Positions 34,094 through 41,365 of a stretch of 43,076 nucleotides of DNA are shown here, in pieces. Position 1 is the stretch's first letter. Each line of letters starts with the position of its first letter. The notes below the pieces were generated by a model that had not been told where the DNA came from, searched no databases, and saw only the letters and a program-made list of their open reading frames with translations. The stretch comes from CAYSCZ01 sp964429655 (GTDB lineage: Bacteria; Bacteroidota; Bacteroidia; Cytophagales; Cyclobacteriaceae): positions 1 through 43,076 of the forward strand of contig CAYSCZ010000024.1 in the NCBI GenBank assembly GCA_964429655.1, read 5' to 3'. Made by a program: the position numbers and the translations under genes.

Positions 34094-34675
34094 TTATGAG
34101 TGACTTTTATTTTCTGACAGGTTCTTTCTTATATCTTTTGCCTGTTCGAGCTGCTTCTCCAGGGTCTCGTGAATTTCTACCGCAACACCTTTCAATAAAA
34201 TTCTATCCGGTTGATTGCCATAAAGCATTCTTTTGAAATATTTTAGGTCTTCTTTATGGTTTTTAATGATCAGATCAAGGTATTGGGCATTGAATGCGTC
34301 CTGGTTTAACGTTTTGATTTCTTCAATCTCCTCTTTTTGCTGAACCATCAAGGTGGAAGGAATGTCATCACCATAAGCTTCGGCTAACTTGAATAACTTT
34401 TCCCTGAAGTCCACATAGTTGTCAATTAACTGTCGGTTAAAATCTTCAACTGCTGCATCATTAGTGTTTCCTTTGGAGAATTTTGCCAGGGCTACTTGTG
34501 TACGGTTGTTGGACATTGCCTGAATGAGCATATTTTCAGTCTCATCACTGTTAACTGGTTCAATTTTACCAACTTGTACTTCCGTCTGTTTATCGTCCTG
34601 TTTCTGTGATGATGTGCAATATGCTAATGATAAGCCCATCACAATGGTAAAAAAATATTGAATTGCCTTTTCCAT
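34094..34675 (-). CDS. DUF4142 domain lipoprotein
   Basis: This 193-residue protein has a signal peptide with lipobox-like LAYC (cysteine 20) and a largely helical mature region, matching DUF4142, a ferritin-like four-helix family. Its signature includes MLIQAMSNNRTQVALAKFS and the FNAQYLDLIIKNHKEDLKYF helix with conserved histidine and glutamate. Such proteins are found in stress and envelope contexts in Bacteroidota; biochemical activity is unknown. It has its own sigma-54-like promoter at 34703-34718 and a terminator behind it, and follows the histidine kinase gene by about 80 bases. It may be a direct output of the two-component system upstream. Confidence 0.85.
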   Translation of the reverse strand: MEKAIQYFFTIVMGLSLAYCTSSQKQDDKQTEVQVGKIEPVNSDETENMLIQAMSNNRTQVALAKFSKGNTNDAAVEDFNRQLIDNYVDFREKLFKLAEAYGDDIPSTLMVQQKEEIEEIKTLNQDAFNAQYLDLIIKNHKEDLKYFKRMLYGNQPDRILLKGVAVEIHETLEKQLEQAKDIRKNLSENKSHS

Positions 34676-34702
34676 AATACTGTTATTTTTATTTACTACT
34701 TA

Positions 34703-34718
34703 TGCAAAAGCCATTCCA
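34703..34718 (-). promoter_or_regulatory. Candidate sigma-54 promoter before the DUF4142 gene
   Basis: On the minus strand, TGGAATGGCTTTTGCA matches the -24/-12 consensus TGGCACGNNNNTTGCW at 10 of 12 fixed positions, with the required GG-N10-GC spacing. The GC lies about 28 bases before the ATG. The NtrC-like regulator encoded nearby would be the natural activator. Confidence 0.65.
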
Positions 34719-34757
34719 TTCAACCGGAATATTGTCCGCCTAAGTGGCAGTGAGATA

Positions 34758-36197
34758 TTAATTATCGATGGGAAGTGAAACGTAAAAGGTTGTCCCTTCA
34801 CCAACCTTACTTTCAGCATTGATTCTTCCCTGGTGTGCATGGATTATATTTTGAACAGTGGTAAGCCCAAATCCTGTTCCTTCTTTTTTCATAGTGAAGA
34901 AAGGCTCAAATAAGTTATCGTTCTCATCTTCGGGAATACCTTTGCCATTATCGGTTATTAGTATTTCAACGTACCCATCATTTTTCCTTATACTTACGGA
35001 CAAGAGGCCATTTACAGGTTCCATGGCTTCAATAGCATTAATAGAAAGGTTCAAAAGGACTACTTTTATCTGCTCCGCATCAAGGTTGATGTTTGGCAGG
35101 TCCTCCTGATAATTTTCTGATAGTTTCATATTATTTAGCATCAGCCTGTCATTGACCAGCTTCATAGCATCTTTTACCACAGTGTTAAGGTTCTGTTTTT
35201 CAAGTTGAAGTTCTTTTGGTTTGGAAGAATTGAGCATTTCAGAGATCAACGAGCTTATGCGTTTGGCATTTCTATTAATTATTTCTAGATACGCTTGTGC
35301 CTCTTCATTTTCCGGGATTTCATCCTGCAGCTGCTCCAGGGCTAGCGACATATTTGTTAAGGGGTTCCTTACTTCATGAGCGATCGTGCGTGTGATTTTT
35401 CCTGACATTGTTAATTTTTCGGCTTTGAGAAGCTCCTTTTCTTGCTTTTTTCTTTTGGTAAGATCTTTTATTACACACAGGTAAAAATTCAATGTACTAT
35501 CATCATCATATAATGTTGTTATGTTCAAAACACAACTTTTCTTTATACCTCTACGATCCAGAAGTACTAAATCATAATCTTTCAACAGTCGCTGGTCAAA
35601 TACAACCTTTTGAAGCGTGAAGAATTCATCTTTATCAGAAACAATATCCTCAAATGACATACATACTAACTCTTCCGATGGATAGTCAAATATTGAAATA
35701 AAAGAAGGACTAGCCTCTCTAATTCTATACTCATCATCTACAAGTAGTATTGCATCAATAGATTCATTAAATAGTTTTTGATACTTTTCTTTATCCTTCT
35801 CCAGGCGCTTAAGCAGGGATTTTTCTTCGCTTATATCCTGAAATGTCACGGTAAGGCCATCCAATAACTTTACTGCTGATATTTTAAACCATTGATCATA
35901 ACCGTCATGAACATAATGATGCTCAAAAACTTTAGACACTCCCGATTCGATCACATTTTTATATCTTTCAAACAGTCCAGAGTCTTTATTTCCCGGCATC
36001 CCATCCAAAAGATGTTTTCCAATAAGGTCATTTTTTTTCTTATCGACTAACTGTTCGGCTACATGATTAATAAATATCCACTCCAGGTCTATAATTCTGT
36101 TCCCTTCATCCCTAATGGCCTGAAAACACATGATCCCATGAAATGTACTTTCTAAGATGCTTTGATGTAGTTTGTTTTCATCAATTGATGATACCAT
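34758..36197 (-). CDS. PAS-domain sensor histidine kinase, soluble
   Basis: This 479-residue kinase has no membrane segments, so it senses a cytoplasmic signal. Two PAS domains occupy about residues 1-130 and 135-250. The HisKA part has its phospho-accepting histidine in TIAHEVRNPL. The HATPase part shows the N box (LLNLSINAIEAM), DNGKGIP, and GTGFGLTTVQNI. It overlaps the NtrC-like gene by 17 bases and is therefore its likely partner kinase. The signal is not evident; a PAS pair can sense redox, gas or small molecules. It is probably the sensor for the stress operon. Confidence 0.92.
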   Translation of the reverse strand: MVSSIDENKLHQSILESTFHGIMCFQAIRDEGNRIIDLEWIFINHVAEQLVDKKKNDLIGKHLLDGMPGNKDSGLFERYKNVIESGVSKVFEHHYVHDGYDQWFKISAVKLLDGLTVTFQDISEEKSLLKRLEKDKEKYQKLFNESIDAILLVDDEYRIREASPSFISIFDYPSEELVCMSFEDIVSDKDEFFTLQKVVFDQRLLKDYDLVLLDRRGIKKSCVLNITTLYDDDSTLNFYLCVIKDLTKRKKQEKELLKAEKLTMSGKITRTIAHEVRNPLTNMSLALEQLQDEIPENEEAQAYLEIINRNAKRISSLISEMLNSSKPKELQLEKQNLNTVVKDAMKLVNDRLMLNNMKLSENYQEDLPNINLDAEQIKVVLLNLSINAIEAMEPVNGLLSVSIRKNDGYVEILITDNGKGIPEDENDNLFEPFFTMKKEGTGFGLTTVQNIIHAHQGRINAESKVGEGTTFYVSLPIDN

Positions 36198-37551
36198 AAG
36201 CTTTCATTTTGTTGTATAGTGTTTTACGATCTACTTCCAACAGTTCTGCAGTCTTCGATTTGTTGTTGTTGGTTCTTTCCAGTACCCTTAAGATCATGTT
36301 CTTTTCAGCTTCCTCAGAAATATCTTTTAGTGATGTAAATGCATTATCGGTCAATTTCAGATGGGTAATACCGGAGTTATTGGTCGATGCGTTTAATAAT
36401 TCGGATGGGATGAATGATTTGTCAATGACATGCTTGTCGCATAAAAGGACCGATCTTTTGATCAGGTTGTTCAGTTCCCTAAGGTTGCCATGCCATTGAT
36501 GCGCTTTAAGGGCTTCCAAGGCATCAGGGTCGAAACCTTCAATGGCTTTATCCAGCTGCGCATTAGCTTGTTGGAGAAAATGATTGACAAATAATTCAAT
36601 ATCTTCCGGCCTTTCCCTGAGCGGTGTCAGGTCTATTTTAAATTCATTTAACCGATAAAATATGTCTTCCCTGAAGTCCCCATTATCTACTGCATCTTTC
36701 AGGTCTTCATTACTGGCCACAATGATTCGGACATCCACCGGTGTATCTTTGGTATCACCCAATTTTCTTACGGAGCGCTCCTGCAGTACCCGGAGCAATT
36801 TAATTTGATTTTCATAACTCAGGTTACTGATTTCGTCCAGGAATAATGTTCCACCATTGGCTTGCTGGAAGCTCCCTTTTTTATCGGCAAGTGCACCAGT
36901 AAAAGCTCCTTTCACATGTCCAAAGAGCTCGCTGCCCGCAAGGTCTTTTGGTAAAGCTCCGCAGTCAATTGCTTCAAAGGGGCCCTGATTTCTTTTACTT
37001 TTCTCATGGATGGCCCGGGCTACATACTCCTTCCCAGTGCCGGTTTCACCCTGTATGATAACCGATAAATTGGTGGGTGCAATCAACTCAATATGTTTTT
37101 GAATGGTTTGCGACTGATGGCTGATACCCACCACGTATTTTTTACCCGGTACTACTTTGACTTCTTTACTACCGGGGCTTTTAGGTGAAAGATCCTGCTT
37201 TAAAGCTTCCTGAGCTGTCATGAGTATTTCATCAGGATATAAGGGCTTGGTAACATAATCATAGGCACCCTTTTTCAAAGCATCAACCGCAACTTTAACA
37301 TCTGAGTACCCGGTAATGATGATCACCTGTGTTTCAGGTTTTATGATCTTAATTTTTTGCAGTATGTCAATACCGTTATAATCAGGGAGCTTAAAATCAC
37401 ACAATACCAGATCAACCGGATTATTTTTCAGATATTCTATTGCTTCGAAGCCATTGTATCTTGAAGTGGTTTCAAAACCCTTTTTTTTAAAGAATTTATC
37501 CAGCAGCTTACATATATCTCGATCATCATCAATAGTTAGGATAGATTGCAT
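36181..37551 (-). CDS. NtrC-family sigma-54 response regulator
   Basis: This 456-residue protein has three complete domains. The receiver carries the phospho-aspartate D52 in LVLCDFKLPD. The AAA+ domain has Walker A GETGTGKE, the sigma-54 contact loop GAFTGA, and LFLDEI. The C-terminal Fis-type helix-turn-helix ends in DRKTLYNKMKAYG. When phosphorylated it would form a ring and activate sigma-54 promoters. It lies 17 bases after the CheY-like gene and overlaps the kinase gene by 17 bases. The candidate target promoters are before the DUF4142 gene and possibly before hsp20 and the divergent lipoprotein. Confidence 0.95.
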   Translation of the reverse strand: MQSILTIDDDRDICKLLDKFFKKKGFETTSRYNGFEAIEYLKNNPVDLVLCDFKLPDYNGIDILQKIKIIKPETQVIIITGYSDVKVAVDALKKGAYDYVTKPLYPDEILMTAQEALKQDLSPKSPGSKEVKVVPGKKYVVGISHQSQTIQKHIELIAPTNLSVIIQGETGTGKEYVARAIHEKSKRNQGPFEAIDCGALPKDLAGSELFGHVKGAFTGALADKKGSFQQANGGTLFLDEISNLSYENQIKLLRVLQERSVRKLGDTKDTPVDVRIIVASNEDLKDAVDNGDFREDIFYRLNEFKIDLTPLRERPEDIELFVNHFLQQANAQLDKAIEGFDPDALEALKAHQWHGNLRELNNLIKRSVLLCDKHVIDKSFIPSELLNASTNNSGITHLKLTDNAFTSLKDISEEAEKNMILRVLERTNNNKSKTAELLEVDRKTLYNKMKAYGIIN

Positions 37552-37568
37552 AATTAAAGTTAAATAAA

Positions 37569-37919
37569 TCAGGTCAAATCATCCACGGCTTTCAAAATTT
37601 GTCTTTTGGTAAAAGGTTTTTTTATGAATCTGTGTGCTCCGTATTTTTTTGTTTTTTCCACCTCGGGATTACCGTTGTAAGCACTGATCATAATGATAAT
37701 AGCTTTTGGATTTTTGTTTAATATCGGCTGAATAAAATCATAACCTGAACCATCAGGCAAATTAACATCTACAAAAAATAACTGGAATGTACTGGTATGG
37801 ATTCTTTCGTTCGCCGCTCTTAGTGAAGTCACGTACTTAGATGAATGACCCGTTTGTCTTAGAATTCCTGACACCAAAACCCCGATATCTATTTCATCAT
37901 CAACTATTAACACATTCAT
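37569..37919 (-). CDS. CheY-like single-domain response regulator
   Basis: This 116-residue protein is a receiver domain only. The acidic pocket is in IVDDEID, the phospho-acceptor is D51 in FFVDVNLPDGSG, and the conserved lysine is in RFIKKPFT. With no output domain it may act as a phosphate sink or bind a partner. It is 17 bases upstream of the NtrC-like gene, in the same operon as the kinase, suggesting a branched phosphorelay. Confidence 0.9.
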   Translation of the reverse strand: MNVLIVDDEIDIGVLVSGILRQTGHSSKYVTSLRAANERIHTSTFQLFFVDVNLPDGSGYDFIQPILNKNPKAIIIMISAYNGNPEVEKTKKYGAHRFIKKPFTKRQILKAVDDLT

Positions 37920-37986
37920 ATCCTACATTTTCTAAAATTTTAATAAAAATTCAAAATAGAATCTGAATTTCTGTGAATATCTGTTT

Positions 37987-38454
37987 TTATTGTTTGAAGT
38001 TATAAGCTTCCCGTGTTGCTTCTAATTCCTCTATCAAGTTTTTTGTTTCTTTCATTTGAGTGGAAAGTATCGCACGCAAATAATCACTAAAAATATTTCG
38101 TTCCAGCAGTTGTTGGTATACTTCTATGAGCTCATGTTCCCTTTGGACACAAAAGCTTAAGACTTCCCGTTCATTTCTCCTGATCATCACATGATTAATT
38201 TCTATGCCTGCTTTTTCCAGTTCTGCTTTGATGCGGTCCTTAATATTCAATGTGTAGTTATTTTCATCTTCTACATCATACTGATCAATAATTTCCTGAT
38301 AATAAGTCCGTTTTTTTTGGGACAATGTTTCCAACTGGTCCCTCATTGGCTGATTATGTATTCGCTTGGAGGCTTTAGAATAAACTTCATAGGCCAACCT
38401 TAATTTATCGATAAAGGCCTGAACTTTAGGATCTATCGTTGTCTGTGTATGCAT
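37987..38454 (-). CDS. Helical protein of unknown function (four-helix-bundle-like)
   Basis: This 155-residue protein has no signal peptide and is almost entirely helical, with heptad-like charged runs (for example LAYEVYSKASKRIHNQ and EHELIEVYQQLLERN). The pattern resembles small ferritin-like bundles, but I see no clear metal ligands and do not recognise a family. It lies between the M50 protease and CheY-like genes on the same strand, with gaps of 29 and 67 bases, so it shares the operon. A stress role is inferred only from the setting. Confidence 0.7.
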   Translation of the reverse strand: MHTQTTIDPKVQAFIDKLRLAYEVYSKASKRIHNQPMRDQLETLSQKKRTYYQEIIDQYDVEDENNYTLNIKDRIKAELEKAGIEINHVMIRRNEREVLSFCVQREHELIEVYQQLLERNIFSDYLRAILSTQMKETKNLIEELEATREAYNFKQ

Positions 38455-38483
38455 AATAATTTTAATTTAATAATTGATTTAAT

Positions 38484-39578
38484 TTAATAACTCAGGGAGC
38501 TTTGAAGGGATATAAATCGTTGAATGCTGTCAAGACTTACAATACCTTTAAAGTCTTCACCTTCAAATACCGGGAAGGTAGATTGCCCTTTTTCCCTGAT
38601 TTTGGGCATGATCTTGTTGAGTTTATCGGAGGTTTTAATGGAGTCAAAGTCTGTTCTCGCCAGATCGCCTACCTTATGTCCATTTGAATATTCCTTCAAT
38701 GATTGTAAAATGTCGTTTCTGCTTACGATGCCTTTTAGTTGATCACCATCATAGACCACAAATACATCATCGCATGATGAAATCAATTGACTACTTAATC
38801 GGTCTATCTGCTCATCAGCCTTGATGGGTGTTATATCAGTGATCATAGCTTCCTTCGCTTCGTGACCTCTCAACAGTTCATTTTGTTGAATCATGAAATG
38901 CTCGCCGCGTGCCCCGAAAAAGATGAATACGGCGATTAACGATAGTATAGGGTTGTACATTAATCCCAAAAAGAAAAAACCTATGGATAAAAACTGGCCG
39001 ATAGCAGAAGCTATACCAGTAGATTTTAGCCTATCCATTTTCATGGAGAGTAGTGAACGCAATATACGGCCACCGTCCATGGGAAAGGCCGGTATGAGGT
39101 TGAATACCGCTAATAAAATATTTACAGTAAACAGGCTAAACCAAAAATTTTCAAGCGTAATAGAAGCCGTTGCCTGTTGTGCTTCCGATGACGAGGGTAT
39201 ATAGCTGGCCAGATCATTTAAAAACGGGAATATCAATGCCGCTATGGCCAGATTGACTAGTGGTCCGGCTATAGCAACCTGAAATTCCTCTTTCGGCTTT
39301 TCGGGTATTTTATCCAGGCTAGCCACCCCTCCGATAGGTAATAAGGTGATTTTACGTGTGTCTATACCAAAGTGCCGGGCTGTAAGAATGTGACCCATCT
39401 CGTGAAGTACCACACAAAAGAAGATGGCTAATATGTATGCTGCCGTTAATAATATGGTCTCTGTACTACTTCCCCTGTTATATTCTGAGAATAATATCCA
39501 GCCAAGTAGTAAGAAAAATGTCCAGTGTAACACGATTTTTACTCCGAACATTTTTCCAAGGTTTAATGTCCAACGCAT
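38484..39578 (-). CDS. Site-2 protease family M50 with CBS domains
   Basis: This 364-residue membrane metalloprotease has about five or six membrane segments. The zinc site HEMGH is at residues 59-63 and the second motif NLIPAFPMDGGRI carries the third ligand aspartate. From about residue 240, two CBS domains follow (DITPIKADEQIDRL and LARTDFDSIKTSDKL), which may bind adenine nucleotides. The domain order is that of Rip3/SpoIVFB-like proteases. Its substrate is unknown; such proteases release anti-sigma factors or other membrane proteins. It lies 24 bases after uspA in the stress operon. Confidence 0.93.
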   Translation of the reverse strand: MRWTLNLGKMFGVKIVLHWTFFLLLGWILFSEYNRGSSTETILLTAAYILAIFFCVVLHEMGHILTARHFGIDTRKITLLPIGGVASLDKIPEKPKEEFQVAIAGPLVNLAIAALIFPFLNDLASYIPSSSEAQQATASITLENFWFSLFTVNILLAVFNLIPAFPMDGGRILRSLLSMKMDRLKSTGIASAIGQFLSIGFFFLGLMYNPILSLIAVFIFFGARGEHFMIQQNELLRGHEAKEAMITDITPIKADEQIDRLSSQLISSCDDVFVVYDGDQLKGIVSRNDILQSLKEYSNGHKVGDLARTDFDSIKTSDKLNKIMPKIREKGQSTFPVFEGEDFKGIVSLDSIQRFISLQSSLSY

Positions 39579-39602
39579 AATAGTTTTTTAATTTTTACTT
39601 TT

Positions 39603-40481
39603 CTATTCACTTATAGCCAGTAAAGGCCTTTGTAATTCATCAAGGAGACGTTCAGTGTCGCTTCCAAAAAGTAAACGGATCAAACCGCCAGCTCCTTCAC
39701 TAATGCTTGCGATTATTGAGATGTTATAATCATTGGAGAATTGCTTTACTGAGTCCACATGAAATTTATTGTCTTGGATAATATGTGTGCTGAAATATTT
39801 AAAATCATTGTTCCGGGCAAACTCATTAAGTTTAGCCTCCACATTTTCTTCCACCACGTCTTTGTTTTTCATAAGGTGTGCTATGTGGGGGTGTAGTTTA
39901 AAGGTTTCTATAAAATTCCTCAATTTATCGACCTTTTCTTTTTGGTAATGTTTAAGATCGATCAGAATCAGAATTTTATCATGTTCAGATATTTTATATG
40001 GTTCCTTCACGGTTAATACAGGAATATCTGCTTTACGTATAGCTTGTGCAGCATGGTTACCTGTAAAGAACTCAGCCCTTGACATCTCTCCGCTACTACC
40101 CATCACGATCAGGTCAATAGGGTTGTCATCAAGATAGTCCTCAAACTCTTTCCTGTATTTACCATATTTAATAAATCGTGTAACCTGTTCGTTGGGGAGA
40201 TTAAGCTTATCCTGAAGGGCTTTCAATTCTTCTTTGCGTGTTTTGGTGAGCTCAGTGATGAAGACTTCATGTTCTTCCTGATTTTCTATTTTGGCTTGTA
40301 TGTCGCCATCAGGCCTTAAATTATCTGGCGGGAAATCATCTATTATGTGTAAAAGATTTAAGGTAGCACCGACAGATGATGCCAGGTCGGCAGCTGTATG
40401 TACTCCAATCATAGATTCTTCGGAGAAATCGACCAGCGTTAAAATATTTTTGATTGTGGTTGTATTTTCTACTGTTGTCAT
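39603..40481 (-). CDS. Universal stress protein, two-domain
   Basis: This 292-residue cytoplasmic protein has two UspA-type domains. The first (about 10-150) ends with the ATP-binding signature MGSSGEMSRAEFFTGN and DIPVLTV. The second (about 160-292) lacks a clear nucleotide signature but keeps the fold, ending in RPLLAISE. Such proteins protect cells from starvation or oxidative stress. Its ATG is 14 bases after the hsp20 reading frame ends and 24 bases before the M50 gene, so all belong to one operon. Confidence 0.93.
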   Translation of the reverse strand: MTTVENTTTIKNILTLVDFSEESMIGVHTAADLASSVGATLNLLHIIDDFPPDNLRPDGDIQAKIENQEEHEVFITELTKTRKEELKALQDKLNLPNEQVTRFIKYGKYRKEFEDYLDDNPIDLIVMGSSGEMSRAEFFTGNHAAQAIRKADIPVLTVKEPYKISEHDKILILIDLKHYQKEKVDKLRNFIETFKLHPHIAHLMKNKDVVEENVEAKLNEFARNNDFKYFSTHIIQDNKFHVDSVKQFSNDYNISIIASISEGAGGLIRLLFGSDTERLLDELQRPLLAISE

Positions 40482-40494
40482 TTTGGAGATATTT

Positions 40495-40905
40495 TTAGTA
40501 AACTTTTATTTTAGATATTCTGGATTTTGAATTTGCTTTTTTTGGCAGATCAATAATTAAGATACCGTCTTTGTATTTTGCGGATATATTTTCTTTATCT
40601 ATATAATCAGGCAATCTTATAGATTTACCAAAGGCAGCATAACTAAAATCCTAGCGTACATAATCGTGTTTGGCAGTATCTTTATCTTCTTTACCTGCAA
40701 TAATCAAATAATTACCATTAACACTTACCTCCAGGTTTTTGCTGTTATAGCCTGGTAGGCCTAGTTCAATGGTTAATGTTTTTTCACTTTCAGCGATATT
40801 TACCACTGATGGATTGTTTGATAAAGGCTCTAAGAAAAAATCTTCTAAATAATTTTCTGTTCCAAATCCACCTAAAAATTGTTTTCCTCTATTAAGTCTA
40901 GACAT
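40495..40905 (-). pseudogene. Small heat-shock protein Hsp20, interrupted by one in-frame stop
   Basis: I start the gene at the ATG at 40903-40905 (MSRLNRGKQFLGGFG); an in-frame TTG at 40929 is possible. The product would be about 136 residues, normal for Hsp20/alpha-crystallin chaperones. The alpha-crystallin domain begins at SEKTLTIELGLPGYNSKNLEV. At KHDYVR a TAG (40651-40653) interrupts. In the same frame the rest follows intact: DFSYAAFGKSIRLPDYID and the hallmark AKYKDGILIIDLPKK. One base change (for example AAG or GAG to TAG) explains it. The lost strands are needed for dimer formation, so the truncated 84-residue product is probably inactive. It heads the stress operon. Confidence 0.88.
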
Positions 40906-40924
40906 AAGCTTTTTTTTAATAAGA

Positions 40925-40940
40925 CTCAAAAGACGTGCCG
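40925..40940 (-). promoter_or_regulatory. Possible sigma-54 promoter before hsp20
   Basis: On the minus strand, CGGCACGTCTTTTGAG has GGCACG-N4-TTG as in the consensus, but its -12 dinucleotide is GA instead of GC. The start of transcription would be only about 10 bases before the ATG at 40905. Treat as weak. A 13-base palindrome TAGGATAGTCCTA at 40962-40974 lies between this and the divergent candidate. Confidence 0.3.
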
Positions 40941-41094
40941 CCTTTGTTTACCAGATTTTATTAGGATAGTCCTATTGATGAAAGGCAATAAGTTACACAA
41001 AGGCCAAAAATCTTGTGGAATACGTTCTACATTGTGTTGATATATGATACAAACCGATTAATGTGTATTGATTATATGGCTACTGTCAGACGGA

Positions 41095-41109
41095 TGGCAT
41101 GATTTTGCA
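41095..41109 (+). promoter_or_regulatory. Possible sigma-54 promoter before the small lipoprotein gene
   Basis: TGGCATGATTTTGCA has strong -24 and -12 boxes (TGGCAyG and TTGCA) but a 9-base instead of 10-base GG-to-GC spacing. One base would have to be restored for a standard site. The ATG at 41139 is 30 bases downstream. Confidence 0.35.
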
Positions 41110-41138
41110 CCATAAGAAAATGTAAAAGTTAAAAAATT

Positions 41139-41348
41139 ATGTTATTAAAAGATAAAATCCGCAACCTCTCAATAATGGTAGGTATCCTATTAGCCATTGT
41201 CACCTCGTGTAATAGAAGCAGTAAAACAAAACTGGAAAGGGATGCCACATACATTGAAAATGGTGATACCATTGACCCAACGGAAGGCGTAGGTGAAGGG
41301 TCTTCCGGACATAAATATATGGAGCCGGATGGATCAGAGGATAATTAA
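41139..41348 (+). CDS. Small lipoprotein of unknown function
   Basis: This 69-residue protein has a signal peptide with lipobox VTSC (cysteine 24) and a short, acidic mature part (IENGDTIDPTEGVGEGSSGH) with no recognised domain. It is 17 bases before the DAGK fusion gene and diverges from hsp20. Its role is unknown; a membrane-anchored accessory of the downstream protein or the stress operon is possible. Short length and setting support it being a gene, not chance. Confidence 0.65.
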   Translation: MLLKDKIRNLSIMVGILLAIVTSCNRSSKTKLERDATYIENGDTIDPTEGVGEGSSGHKYMEPDGSEDN

Positions 41349-41365
41349 TGTCTTATATTTATTGA

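Noticed and set aside
41139..41348. A toxin-antitoxin or immunity system built around the small lipoprotein.
   Set aside because: No partner toxin, no nuclease or DNA-binding domain, and the neighbour is a lipid kinase/phosphatase.
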